A stretch of DNA of 44,231 bases from Prolixibacteraceae bacterium (GTDB lineage: Bacteria > Bacteroidota > Bacteroidia > Bacteroidales > Prolixibacteraceae). A program made the translations under genes and the position numbers. This document shows positions 33,385-42,339 of this stretch, piece by piece (position 1 is the stretch's first letter; each line of letters opens with the position of its first letter). The notes under the pieces are model-generated. The model was not told the origin of the DNA, searched no databases, and worked only from the letters and a program-made list of their open reading frames with translations. The DNA lies in assembly GCA_028282705.1 (NCBI GenBank), contig JANQHI010000049.1, forward strand, positions 1-44,231. Direction: 5' to 3'.

Positions 33385-34092
33385 ATGAAAGATCCAATTG
33401 GACAAGCCATACATGACCACTATTTTGAAAAGTCAGATGATGTAGTGATCATAAACAGTAACCTCACAGAAGGTGAAGAAATTGCCCCCTCATACTTTTT
33501 TAGAAGTATTGATAATATGCCCCAACTTGAAAAGATTGCCCTTGAACATTGTAAAGGAAAAATATTGGATGTAGGTGCTGGGGCTGGAGCCCATTCCATT
33601 ATCCTGCAAAATGCAGGTTTTGATGTGACTGCCAATGAAAAGTCTCCTTTATCATGCAAAGTACTTAAAGAAAGAGGGTTAAAGAATATTGCCTGCCAGG
33701 ATATTTTTGATTTTGTCCAAACTGGGTATGACACAATTCTTCTCTTAATGAACGGGATTGGGGTTGCTGAAGACCTAGAAGGGCTCGAAAAATTATTTTA
33801 TAAGCTGAAAGGGTTTATCAGCCCAAATGGGCAAATTTTGCTGGATTCTTCTGACATTATTTATTTGTTTGAAGAAGAAGATGGTTCTTATTGGGTTGAT
33901 ATTGCCAGTGACAAATATTATGGGGAAATGATTTATATAACTTTTTATAAAAACACAGTGAGCGAGCCTTTCAAATGGTTATTTGTTGGTTTTGAGAAAC
34001 TATCAGAAACTGCTTCAAGATGTGGTTTTAAATGCAAAAAAGTAGCAGATGGCAATCATTTTGATTACCTTGCTAAACTCACATTACAGTAA
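33385..34092 (+). CDS. Class I SAM-dependent methyltransferase
   Basis: The 235-residue protein has motif I, GKILDVGAGAGAHSIIL (about 59-75), then VTANEKSPLSCKVL (acidic loop after strand 2), DTILLLMNGIGV (motif II region) and PNGQILLDSSDI. It resembles the small cytosolic methyltransferases common in Bacteroidota; the substrate is unknown. The start codon is certain from the family-like N-terminus (MKDPIGQAIHDHYFEKSDD) but has no ribosome-binding site: the terminator-like hairpin and T run reach the ATG itself. It is followed after 16 bases by the DUF4954 gene, so they share a transcript. Confidence 0.85.
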   Translation: MKDPIGQAIHDHYFEKSDDVVIINSNLTEGEEIAPSYFFRSIDNMPQLEKIALEHCKGKILDVGAGAGAHSIILQNAGFDVTANEKSPLSCKVLKERGLKNIACQDIFDFVQTGYDTILLLMNGIGVAEDLEGLEKLFYKLKGFISPNGQILLDSSDIIYLFEEEDGSYWVDIASDKYYGEMIYITFYKNTVSEPFKWLFVGFEKLSETASRCGFKCKKVADGNHFDYLAKLTLQ

Positions 34093-34108
34093 TTGCAAAA
34101 TAACTGCC

Positions 34109-36100
34109 ATGCATAAATACAGGAATTTATCAAAAGAAGAAATAGAGGTTTTACAACTGAATAATTGCCAAAGTGAAACATGGGACAAGGTTCTTGTAGC
34201 TGAAGGTTTTAAGCCAAAGCCTATACAAAATGTTACCTTTTCAGGAAATATAAAACTAGGAGTTTTCAACAAAAAAATTGAATACCCTGGTGGTATTAAA
34301 AAACAAACAGGCATATACAATGCTATCCTGCATAACTGCACAATTGGGGATAACTCCCTTATAAATAGCATTAAAAACTATATTGCCAATTATGAAATTG
34401 GGAAAAATGTTGTTATTGAAAACACTGAGTTAATTGCTGTCGAGAAAAAAACATGTTTTGGGAATAACACCATAGTTGATGTAATGGATGAAACAGGTGG
34501 GAGGCAAATTCCTATCTATGACCACTTGTCTGCACACACAGCTTATATTTTAGCATTTTACAGGCACCTGCCTGATTTAGTTAAACAAATTGAAAACCTG
34601 ATCCTTGAATACAGCAAATCCAAATACACCAACACTGGTACAATTGGCAGCAATTCAAGGATATTTAACTGCAAGCAGATAAGGGATGTATGGATTGGAA
34701 GCCATGCTTCAATAAATGGAGCCGGCAGGTTAAAAAATGGTACTGTCAACAGTAATAAAACAAGCCCAGTTGAAATTGGTCCAGGTGTAGTTGCAGATAA
34801 TTTTATTATTTCTTCAGGCTCTGAAGTTTCAGATGGGGCAGTAATTGCCAATTGTTTTGTTGGGCAAGGATGCATTCTTAGCAAACACTATTCTGCCATA
34901 CACTCACTGTTTTTCTCTAATTGCCAGGGATTTAATGGTGAAGCCTGTTCAATTTTTGCAGGGCCTTTCACTGTTACCCACCATAAATCCACTTTGCTTA
35001 TTGCAGGCATGTTTTCATTCCTGAATGCTGGTAGTGGGTCAAACCAAAGCAACCACATGTATAAGCTGGGCCCTATCCATCATGGAATTATTGAAAGGGG
35101 CTCTAAAACTACCAGTGACTCATACCTGTTATGGCCAGCAAAAATTGGGGCATTTACCCTGGTCATGGGGAGGCATTATAAAAACTCTGATACAACAGAC
35201 CTGCCATTTTCATATTTAATAGAAAATAAAGACCAAAGCTGGCTGGTCCCTGCCATAAATTTAAGGAGTGTGGGGACAATAAGGGATGCTATGAAATGGC
35301 CAAGAAGGGACAATAGGAAAGACCCTAAGCTGCTTGACCATGTGAACTACAACCTCTTAAGCCCCTACTCTATCCAGCGCATGATAAATGGGCAAAACAT
35401 CTTACAGAACTTAAAGAAATATTCAGGAGAGTCTACTGAAACTTACAATTGGGAAACAACATTAATTTCAAAAAAATCACTGGAAAGGGGCATTGAATTA
35501 TATGAGCTGGCAATAGTAAAATTCCTTGGTAACTCTGTCATATCCAGGTTATTTAATTGTGGTACTTTATCTTCTTTGGAAGATGTCAGGAAATGCCTGC
35601 TCCCCAAAGACCCTAAAGGAAAAGGTGACTGGATTGATATGTCGGGTTTAATAGCCCCAAAAGAAATGATCAATGAGTTGATCTCAAAAATAAGGAACCA
35701 GGAAATCAATGCTTTACACCAAATTGAAGACTATTTTAAAATGCTCCATGAAGATTATTACAACCTGGAATGGACATGGGCTGCACAATTACTGGAAAAA
35801 AGGCTTGGAAAAACAATAAAACAAATTGAAATAAGTGATTTAACATCTATTATTAAAGATTGGGTAAAAAGTGTAGTAAAGCTTGATGAGCTTTTATACA
35901 ATGATGCAAAGAAAGAATTCACCCTTTCTGCTAAAACTGGTTTTGGCATTGATGGTGACCTGGAAACCAAGGAACAGGATTTTGAAGGGGTAAGGGGCAC
36001 CTTTGAGAAAAATACATTTGTTACTGAAATACTGAACCATATAAAAAGGAAAACTGATCTAGGCAACAGGACTATTGAATTATTATCAAAAATCAGTTAA
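34109..36100 (+). CDS. DUF4954-type protein with a left-handed beta-helix
   Basis: The 663-residue protein belongs to a Bacteroidota family that I recognise as DUF4954. Hexapeptide-type repeats run from about residue 40 to 350 (TGTIGSNSRIFNCKQIRDVW, VEIGPGVVADNFIISSGSEV, AVIANCFVGQGCIL), the pattern of a left-handed beta-helix as in acyl- and nucleotidyl-sugar transferases. The C-terminal third is helical and charged. No catalytic histidine can be assigned and the reaction is unknown. The first in-frame codons at 34049 overlap the methyltransferase; ATG 34109 (MHKYRNLSKEE) is the better start. Operon with the methyltransferase. Confidence 0.8.
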   Translation: MHKYRNLSKEEIEVLQLNNCQSETWDKVLVAEGFKPKPIQNVTFSGNIKLGVFNKKIEYPGGIKKQTGIYNAILHNCTIGDNSLINSIKNYIANYEIGKNVVIENTELIAVEKKTCFGNNTIVDVMDETGGRQIPIYDHLSAHTAYILAFYRHLPDLVKQIENLILEYSKSKYTNTGTIGSNSRIFNCKQIRDVWIGSHASINGAGRLKNGTVNSNKTSPVEIGPGVVADNFIISSGSEVSDGAVIANCFVGQGCILSKHYSAIHSLFFSNCQGFNGEACSIFAGPFTVTHHKSTLLIAGMFSFLNAGSGSNQSNHMYKLGPIHHGIIERGSKTTSDSYLLWPAKIGAFTLVMGRHYKNSDTTDLPFSYLIENKDQSWLVPAINLRSVGTIRDAMKWPRRDNRKDPKLLDHVNYNLLSPYSIQRMINGQNILQNLKKYSGESTETYNWETTLISKKSLERGIELYELAIVKFLGNSVISRLFNCGTLSSLEDVRKCLLPKDPKGKGDWIDMSGLIAPKEMINELISKIRNQEINALHQIEDYFKMLHEDYYNLEWTWAAQLLEKRLGKTIKQIEISDLTSIIKDWVKSVVKLDELLYNDAKKEFTLSAKTGFGIDGDLETKEQDFEGVRGTFEKNTFVTEILNHIKRKTDLGNRTIELLSKIS

Positions 36101-36105
36101 AACCA

Positions 36106-36133
36106 AAATACCACCCATTTTCAGGTGGTATTT
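36106..36133. terminator. Bidirectional intrinsic terminator
   Basis: AAATACCACC-CATTTTCA-GGTGGTATTT is a perfect 10-bp stem between the convergent DUF4954 and M28 peptidase genes. T-rich sequence follows on both strands, though the T runs are short. Confidence 0.75.
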
Positions 36134-36157
36134 AAATAGGTTAAAGCACTGCATGTG

Positions 36158-37846
36158 TTACTTATTTTTTGATTTTAAATCATCTTCTGTTATTAAATAA
36201 GAATTATCATTTGCAAATTCCCATATATTTAAAAAGCCTAACTTGATGATATTAGCCATTTTCTCCCAATTTATTTTATCCAACTCATCTGAAGGCTGGT
36301 GGTAATCTGGATGCATGGCTGCCATAAAATAGAATATTGGGATATCTTGTTCTGCAAAAGGGGCATGGTCACTTCCTCCACGAGGTTTTTCTGATGGCCT
36401 GTAGCGCAAATCAAGGTTGATATTATGATCAGCCAGGTGTTTTTTAGTTACCTCTTCTATTTTAGAATAAACTTTTGTGTATGACATTGAAGCCTGGTTT
36501 TTTAAAGAATCTTTTTCACTGTCCCTTCCAATCATGTCATAGTTCAGGTTAAGCAATACATTCTTATCTCCAGGTACATTTCTAACAAAATATTTTGAAC
36601 CAAATAACCCTTTTTCTTCACCAGTCCAGGCTGCAAAAATTATTGACTTTTTAGGTTTTTTACCTGTAGCTTTTACTGCCCTGGCAATGCTCATAACCCC
36701 TACTGTCCCTGATGCATTGTCATCAGCACCATTCCAAATCCAGCCATTGTATTTTCCAATATGGTCATAATGTGCTCCAACAACTATCACATTTTCAGTG
36801 TCTTCACCTTCAATAAAACCCAAAACATTTCTTGCTCTAATAACTCTTGATTTCACTGAAGTCTTAAATTCAACCCATTTACCTTTTAGCTCTTTTGATG
36901 CAGGTTTCATTTCCTTAGCTGCCTGGTTTTCAAATTCCTGAAAATCAATTTCAGTGCCAGAAAGGATTTCATTTACAACCCTGTTGGTTACTGTAAAAAT
37001 TGGGATATTCCTTCTCAACTTGTCTTCAGGTAATGACATTTGCACATCATAATATGACTCCAACCTTTCATCTGCTTCATAATAGCTTCCTTTTACAGGA
37101 TAAATGCTATTTTGTGCCCATGACAGGGTTGGGTCATCACCACCCCTCACCAAAATTATTGCAGCTACCCCCTTGTCTTGAAGGTTATCAATTTTATCCC
37201 TTTCAAACCTATACCTGGCATACCTGCCTTCTGGAACAAATTTTTTATAGGCTTCAGATGCCTTGTCATTGTGCCCTGGAAAGCCTGCAAAAACCAAAAC
37301 TACCTTTCCTTCTAAATCCAATGATTTCAGTTCATCATAACCTTCTTCCTTATCTGTAAGGGCATATCCAGCAAATACAATTTGTGCCCTGGCAGATAAC
37401 CCTGTTGAACCTGGCCTTACTGAGAAATCTGTTTTATACCCAAAATTTACAGAGCTTTCACTATTTAAATTAGTGGTTAACACTGAAAATGAGTGTTCTT
37501 CCCCAGGTTCATATTCTAGCAGGCTAAAATTTTGGAAATAGGATGATTCCCTAACAAGGCCCTTGCCTGCCATTATTTGTGCACGGGTAGGCCTGGTAAT
37601 AATTTCGTCACCTAGAGGTTCTATGCCATACATTTTAAAAACTGATGCTATATAATCAGCTGCAAGGTATGCCCCCTTTGTACCAACAGCCCTCCCTTCT
37701 GTCCAATCAGAAGCTAAAAATTCCAACTGCCCTTTTATTGAAGATTCATTGATTGTTGCAAGCCCTTTATCAATATTTGTTTGGGCCATTACGCCAAATA
37801 TTGAAAGAAACATAACCAACCCAGTGCACAATATTTTTCTCATCAT
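36158..37846 (-). CDS. Exported M28-family zinc peptidase with an inserted PA-like domain
   Basis: The 562-residue product has a signal peptide (ends FGVMAQ, about residue 22). The M28 aminopeptidase domain, in the C-terminal half, has the five zinc ligands in VVGAHYDHIGKY, NGADDNASGT, AAWTGEEKGLFGS, LNYDMIGRD and GGSDHAPFAEQ. The middle part (about 140-290, ARAQIVFAGYAL then GKVVLVFAGFPG and GVAAIILVRGG) looks like a protease-associated insertion. M28 enzymes of this type are periplasmic or secreted aminopeptidases. It is a single gene. Confidence 0.92.
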   Translation of the reverse strand: MMRKILCTGLVMFLSIFGVMAQTNIDKGLATINESSIKGQLEFLASDWTEGRAVGTKGAYLAADYIASVFKMYGIEPLGDEIITRPTRAQIMAGKGLVRESSYFQNFSLLEYEPGEEHSFSVLTTNLNSESSVNFGYKTDFSVRPGSTGLSARAQIVFAGYALTDKEEGYDELKSLDLEGKVVLVFAGFPGHNDKASEAYKKFVPEGRYARYRFERDKIDNLQDKGVAAIILVRGGDDPTLSWAQNSIYPVKGSYYEADERLESYYDVQMSLPEDKLRRNIPIFTVTNRVVNEILSGTEIDFQEFENQAAKEMKPASKELKGKWVEFKTSVKSRVIRARNVLGFIEGEDTENVIVVGAHYDHIGKYNGWIWNGADDNASGTVGVMSIARAVKATGKKPKKSIIFAAWTGEEKGLFGSKYFVRNVPGDKNVLLNLNYDMIGRDSEKDSLKNQASMSYTKVYSKIEEVTKKHLADHNINLDLRYRPSEKPRGGSDHAPFAEQDIPIFYFMAAMHPDYHQPSDELDKINWEKMANIIKLGFLNIWEFANDNSYLITEDDLKSKNK

Positions 37847-37874
37847 TCTCTTATTAAAATTAATAGCATTTGCC

Positions 37875-37892
37875 TTTTCAGGAACCTGAAAA
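37875..37892. promoter_or_regulatory. 18-bp palindrome upstream of the M28 peptidase
   Basis: TTTTCAGG-AA-CCTGAAAA has perfect 8-bp arms, 28 bases before the peptidase start. Its position near the expected transcription start suggests an operator or a 5' stem; no regulator is known. Confidence 0.35.
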
Positions 37893-38075
37893 TTCCAGAA
37901 AATTAGTACTTATAAAAGTAGGTTATTAGTAAAGCAATACAAGGCTTTATTACAATATGTTAAGATTTATTAACTATATATTTGAGGTAAGGTAGTTTTA
38001 TCTTTTCTTACACCTTTATATTCCACATGTATGGATTGTATTTTATTAACTTTGAATTATCCTTAAAATGTGGAG

Positions 38076-38954
38076 TTAATATTCATTCCACCATCTGTCT
38101 TTAAAGGGTATTTTTTTATAGGTTTTCCCAAAGAAAACACGTTGTAGCTTTCTGGTTATTTCACCTGGCACCCCATCCTTTAAATTAACCCCATTCACTC
38201 TTACAACTGGGGTAATTTCACTGCCAGTCCCTGTTATCATTAGCTCATCAAGCATCATTAACTGGCTTTCAGGAATGCCTTGTTCAGCAACCTCAATTTT
38301 TTCATCCCGGCATATCTCAAGCACAGCCATTTTGGTAATTCCAGGCAAAATATGGTGAGAATCAGGATGTGTATAAACTATCCCATTTTTTACCCCCAGC
38401 ACACTTGAGTGTGTTGCTTCAGTCACAACCCCATCCCTTACCAGGATAGTTTCTCCTGCATTATTTTGGTGTGCTTTATTATAAAGTATAATATTTGGGA
38501 GCAATGAAACTGACTTAATATCACAACGTTGCCAGCGGATATCTTTTTCTGTTAAAGCATTGATCCCATTCTTCAGGTTTTCTATGTTTGCCTTAAATGG
38601 AAAAGAGAAAATGTATATTGTAGGTTTTACATCATCAGGAAAGTAATGTACCCTTGGAGCTACCCCCCTTGTAATTTGTATGTACACCCCAGCATCTTGC
38701 GCCAACAGGTTATTGGCTTTAAGGAGTTTTGCAATTACCTTCTTAAGCTCTCCAATACCTTCAAATCCAATCCCAATTTCTTTTAAACTATTTTGCAGCC
38801 TAAGCAGGTGGGCTTCAAAACCAAAAGGTTCTCCCTGGTAATATTTAACCACCTCATAAACCCCATCAGCAAATATGAACCCCCTGTCATCAGCTGATAT
38901 TTTAGCTTCTTTCCTGGGAAGGAAATTTCCGTTCAGGTAAACTATTTCATCCAT
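38076..38954 (-). CDS. dat: D-amino acid aminotransferase-like class IV PLP enzyme
   Basis: The 292-residue protein begins YLNGNFLPRKEAKISADDRGFIFADGVYEVV, the class IV aminotransferase opening. YIQITRGVAPRVHYFP is close to the D-alanine aminotransferase signature. The PLP lysine should be the one in DIKSVSLLPNIL, and TEATHSSVLGVKNG and ITGTGSEITPVV bind the cofactor phosphate. D-amino acid aminotransferase makes D-glutamate or D-alanine for peptidoglycan. A branched-chain or 4-amino-4-deoxychorismate-type activity is less likely. It starts 10 bases after nfo, so the two share a transcript. Confidence 0.85.
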   Translation of the reverse strand: MDEIVYLNGNFLPRKEAKISADDRGFIFADGVYEVVKYYQGEPFGFEAHLLRLQNSLKEIGIGFEGIGELKKVIAKLLKANNLLAQDAGVYIQITRGVAPRVHYFPDDVKPTIYIFSFPFKANIENLKNGINALTEKDIRWQRCDIKSVSLLPNIILYNKAHQNNAGETILVRDGVVTEATHSSVLGVKNGIVYTHPDSHHILPGITKMAVLEICRDEKIEVAEQGIPESQLMMLDELMITGTGSEITPVVRVNGVNLKDGVPGEITRKLQRVFFGKTYKKIPFKDRWWNEY

Positions 38955-38964
38955 TCTGATTTAT

Positions 38965-39804
38965 TTAACTAAAGCTTTTAAGTAGGTTGATTTCTTCAGC
39001 CCATTTATTTGTATCTGGTGTTTCCAAAATCAAGGGTATCCCATCAAACCTTTTATCTTTCATAATATTCTTAAATATTTCCAACCCCAAAGTACCTTCC
39101 CCAAGGCTCTCATGCCTATCAACCCTTGAACCAAATTCTTTTTTTGAATCATTTAAATGCATCCCTTTCAGGTATTCAAACCCTACCACTTCATCAAATT
39201 CTTTGAATACTGATAAAAACCCTTCTGTGGTTTTTATTTCATAACCTGCTGAATAAGCATGGCAAGTGTCAATACACACCCCTACCCTTGATTTATTATC
39301 CACCTGGTCGATAATACTTCTCAATTGATAAAAACTAAACCCGAGGTTTGACCCCTGTCCTGCAGTATTTTCAATCACTGCAATTACCCTTTTTGTTTTT
39401 TTAAGTACCCAATTCAATGACTCTGCAATTGTTTTAAGGCACTTTTCTTCAGTAGTTTTCCTCAAATGGCTCCCTGGGTGGAAATTCAATAATTCCAGCC
39501 CCAGCTGTTCACAACGTTCCATTTCATCCAGGAATGCCATCCTTGACTTTTCAAGCCCTTCTTTTTCAGGATGCCCCAAATTTATCAGGTAGCTGTCGTG
39601 AGGTAAAATTTGCTTTGGGGTATATCCATATTTTTCGCAATTTTCGTGAAACAAACAGATATTTTCTTCATTTAATGGCTTGGCAACCCATTGCCTTTGG
39701 TTTTTGGTAAACAATGCAAATGCTGTTGCACCTATATTATAGGCATTTACTGGAGCATTTTCAACCCCTCCTGCTGTGCTAACATGTGCTCCTACATATT
39801 TCAT
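38965..39804 (-). CDS. nfo: Endonuclease IV
   Basis: Nfo cuts DNA 5' to abasic sites and removes 3' blocking groups, using three zinc ions. The 279-residue protein has the family motifs in order: [89 protein letters not shown] and ILETPD. With nth at 21544 the window holds two base-excision repair enzymes. It heads the nfo-dat unit. Confidence 0.96.
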   Translation of the reverse strand: MKYVGAHVSTAGGVENAPVNAYNIGATAFALFTKNQRQWVAKPLNEENICLFHENCEKYGYTPKQILPHDSYLINLGHPEKEGLEKSRMAFLDEMERCEQLGLELLNFHPGSHLRKTTEEKCLKTIAESLNWVLKKTKRVIAVIENTAGQGSNLGFSFYQLRSIIDQVDNKSRVGVCIDTCHAYSAGYEIKTTEGFLSVFKEFDEVVGFEYLKGMHLNDSKKEFGSRVDRHESLGEGTLGLEIFKNIMKDKRFDGIPLILETPDTNKWAEEINLLKSFS

Positions 39805-39871
39805 TATCAGATTAACTTTTAAAGTGAATTTTCGTTTAAACCAATATCAGGTATAATTTTTGATCAAAAAA

Positions 39872-39890
39872 ATAAGGGTATCATTCCCTT
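39872..39890 (-). terminator. Terminator-like hairpin upstream of nfo
   Basis: On the minus strand TAAGGG-AATGATA-CCCTTA is followed by seven T. No gene ends here on that strand; nfo starts 68 bases downstream. It may insulate nfo from antisense transcription of the DUF4251 side, or end a small RNA. Confidence 0.4.
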
Positions 39891-39954
39891 AAGAAGTAAA
39901 TTTAGGAATACTTTTTTATTTGATTATATATTGGATTAATTTAATTGAAGAGCC

Positions 39955-40467
39955 ATGAAAAAATTAGTATTATTATCAATAGTCACCATCCTGGCCAGCA
40001 CATTATGCTTTGCCCAAAGCAAAGAAGGGATTACCAAAAAAGAGAAAAGGGCTAAGAAAAAGGCTGTAACAGAAAAAATGGTCAAAGAATTATTGGAATC
40101 TAAGGATTTTATTTTTGAAGCAAGGCATGTAATTCCCATGTCTGGAGCATCAATTAACCTGACTTCAGAATATGACATCACCATTAAAAATGATTCTGCA
40201 TTTGCATACCTTCCTTTTTTTGGGGTTGCTTACCGTGTTGAATATGGAAGCTTTGAAGGTGGTATTAAATTTGAAGAACCTACTAAAGATTATAACCTTA
40301 TAATGAAAAAGAACATTTATGCCATAGAATTTACAGTAGACACTGATAAAGACTTGTTTAACTGTTACCTTGATATTTCAAGTTCAGGTTATGGTACCCT
40401 TAAAATAAGCAGCAATAATAGGCAACAGATAAGTTACCATGGTATACTGAAAGGGCTTAGTTTGTGA
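39955..40467 (+). CDS. DUF4251-family exported protein
   Basis: The 170-residue protein has a signal peptide (MKKLVLLSIVTILASTLCFAQ) and a domain that I recognise as DUF4251: a charged helix (KEKRAKKKAVTEKMVKELLE), then FIFEARHVIPMSG, the strand pair FAYLPFFGVAYRVEYG with GGIKFEEP, and a C-terminal beta half. The family is common in Bacteroidota and has no known function. It is a single gene converging with sfsA across 23 bases. Confidence 0.8.
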   Translation: MKKLVLLSIVTILASTLCFAQSKEGITKKEKRAKKKAVTEKMVKELLESKDFIFEARHVIPMSGASINLTSEYDITIKNDSAFAYLPFFGVAYRVEYGSFEGGIKFEEPTKDYNLIMKKNIYAIEFTVDTDKDLFNCYLDISSSGYGTLKISSNNRQQISYHGILKGLSL

Positions 40468-40490
40468 TCTTGTATATTTTATGATAACCT

Positions 40491-41186
40491 TTAAAGTTCA
40501 AAAGGTAACACGCCTTTTAATTCAATTTTGTGGGGGCTTACCTCTGCACTTATAGGGATAACCTCAACGCCAGACTGATATGCCTTTTTTAATGCTTCTG
40601 AATAGTTTGGGTCTATTAATTTTGCTGGTGCAAATATGTCTACATCAAGCCTTTGCACTACATATACCATCACAGCCCTTATCCCTTCCTTTTTAACATC
40701 CTGCAAGGTCAATAGGTGCTTTAGCCCCCTTGTTGTAACAGCATCAGGAAACAGGGCACACTTTCCTTCTTTGTAGGTTACATTTTTTACTTCTATAAAG
40801 CATTTCTCCTGCTGCCCATTTTCAGCATATACATCAAAACGGCTGTCTCTATATTTTACCTCCCTTTTTACTTGGGTATAATGCTCTAACCCTGGGATTT
40901 TACCTGATTGTATTGCTTCAAAAACAAGTTTATTGGGGTTATTGGTATTGATCCCAACCCAGCCATTGTTTATTTTTATCATTTCCCATGTAAACCTGGT
41001 TTTCCTGTTTGGGTCATTCACTGGAGATAGGTAAACTTCTGCACCTTCCTCAAGGCATGATTTCATTGAACCTGAATTTGTACAATGTGCAACTACTTTT
41101 TGCCCATTATCTAATCGTATATCAGCCAGGAAACGTTTATATCTTTTGATCAACCTGCCATGAACCAGTTCCTGTTTAAAATCCAT
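40491..41186 (-). CDS. sfsA: SfsA-family protein (sugar fermentation stimulation)
   Basis: The 231-residue protein has the SfsA core: an N-terminal OB-like part (GRLIKRYKRFLADIRLDNG, CTNSGSMKSCLEEGAEVYLS) and a nuclease-like part with SRFDVYAENG, CFIEVKNVTYKEGKCALFPD and VTTRGLKHLLTL. Conserved acidic and lysine residues suggest a PD-(D/E)xK-type fold. The family was first linked to maltose use in E. coli, and its true biochemical role is unsettled. A TATCTTTA box 38 bases upstream may be its own promoter. Confidence 0.92.
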   Translation of the reverse strand: MDFKQELVHGRLIKRYKRFLADIRLDNGQKVVAHCTNSGSMKSCLEEGAEVYLSPVNDPNRKTRFTWEMIKINNGWVGINTNNPNKLVFEAIQSGKIPGLEHYTQVKREVKYRDSRFDVYAENGQQEKCFIEVKNVTYKEGKCALFPDAVTTRGLKHLLTLQDVKKEGIRAVMVYVVQRLDVDIFAPAKLIDPNYSEALKKAYQSGVEVIPISAEVSPHKIELKGVLPFEL

Positions 41187-41235
41187 AATTAAGCCTTACT
41201 GTTAAAGTTTAAATATTACCAGCCTAAAGATAGAC

Positions 41236-42048
41236 TTAAGTAGGCTGTTTTTTCCCTATTTTTTTCTTGATTTGTTTGATTTCAGATTGGATTGATTTAA
41301 GTGCCTTCCCAATCATTTCCTGGGTGTTAATCCCTGAAGGTAATTCATCACTGATAAAATGTACAAACTGCCAAATTTCCTTTACTTCAGAAATTGGTAT
41401 TTCATAGGGTTGGTAGCCAGTATTTAATGAAATCAGGTTTAGCCTTCCATAACGCCTTATCTTGTTCTCTACAATCTTGAATACAATGCCTTCATCCATG
41501 GTTAAAATGATGTAAGGGTCCCCATCTTTTATGGACAACCAATCCTGTACAAACTCACCAGTTACCAGGGCTTTATCAGGGATGGGCAACATTGAATCCC
41601 CATCAATTTGAAATGTCCTGTATTTTTTTTCTTCAGACAAAAAAGGAAGCTGAAACTTTGGTAGCCCATTTATAAATTCAGGATCATAAAAGCCCTGTGT
41701 ATAACCTGCTTTTGCTTTCTCTGTAACCAGTTCAATATTCTGGTTTCCATTTGTATCAACAGTTGTAGCCAGTATCCTTGTGTTCCCCCCTTTCAAATAT
41801 ATATCCTCTCCATTTTCAACTACTACAAGCTGCTGCTGGGTCAATTTTCTTAAATCAACTTTTAATAAAGTATCTACAGAGATGTTATAGTATTTTGAAA
41901 ACTGTAAAAGAATGGGGATACCTGGCAAAGCCACTTCATTTTCATACCCACTCAAAGTCGGCCTTTTTATTTTCAGTGAAGAAGCAACTTCTCCCTGAGT
42001 GCATTTTTTACGTTTCCTAAGAAGCTTGATATTTGAAGCAAAATACAT
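41236..42048 (-). CDS. XRE-family regulator with a LexA/S24-like C-terminal domain
   Basis: The 270-residue protein has an N-terminal helix-turn-helix (residues 5-60, CTQGEVASSLKIKRPTLSGYE) and a C-terminal S24 peptidase-like domain (about 130-235). The nucleophile-type serine lies in FQIDGDSMLPIPD, and a lysine in GIVFKIVENKIRRYG is at roughly the partner position. LexA-like repressors of this form cleave themselves or bind effectors after DNA damage or stress. In Bacteroidota similar chromosomal genes are not always phage-linked, and no phage gene is seen nearby. A charged C-terminal tail (KSIQSEIKQIKKKIGKK) follows. It is divergent from the LacI-family gene. Confidence 0.85.
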   Translation of the reverse strand: MYFASNIKLLRKRKKCTQGEVASSLKIKRPTLSGYENEVALPGIPILLQFSKYYNISVDTLLKVDLRKLTQQQLVVVENGEDIYLKGGNTRILATTVDTNGNQNIELVTEKAKAGYTQGFYDPEFINGLPKFQLPFLSEEKKYRTFQIDGDSMLPIPDKALVTGEFVQDWLSIKDGDPYIILTMDEGIVFKIVENKIRRYGRLNLISLNTGYQPYEIPISEVKEIWQFVHFISDELPSGINTQEMIGKALKSIQSEIKQIKKKIGKKQPT

Positions 42049-42312
42049 ACCTAATTATGATCGCCTGTATTCAAACAATTCTACAGAGAAATTAAAAATA
42101 TAACTAATTGTGGATATATCAAACAGTTATTTATTAAGTTTTTTTACATTCACAAACATAAGTTATAAGTCCTGATATTTATAAACCCTAATTTTAATAC
42201 CAAACTAAAAATATACTTGAAGCCTATGCCTGCTTTAAAAAAGTAAAAAAATATTGAGGCTCGATACCATAATTTTATAATGATAGAAGCACCTTCTCCA
42301 ATACTAAAATAT

Positions 42313-42320
42313 TAAATTTG
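42313..42320 (+). promoter_or_regulatory. -7 box of the LacI-family gene
   Basis: TAAATTTG matches TAnnTTTG exactly, 19 bases before the ATG at 42340. The -33 element is weak. Confidence 0.45.
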
Positions 42321-42339
42321 TATTCCAACACAGATAGTA

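Noticed and set aside
41236-42048. Prophage repressor as a sign of a prophage
   Set aside because: The XRE-S24 protein could be a phage repressor, but the flanking genes (sfsA, LacI-family) are chromosomal and no phage structural or integrase gene is present.
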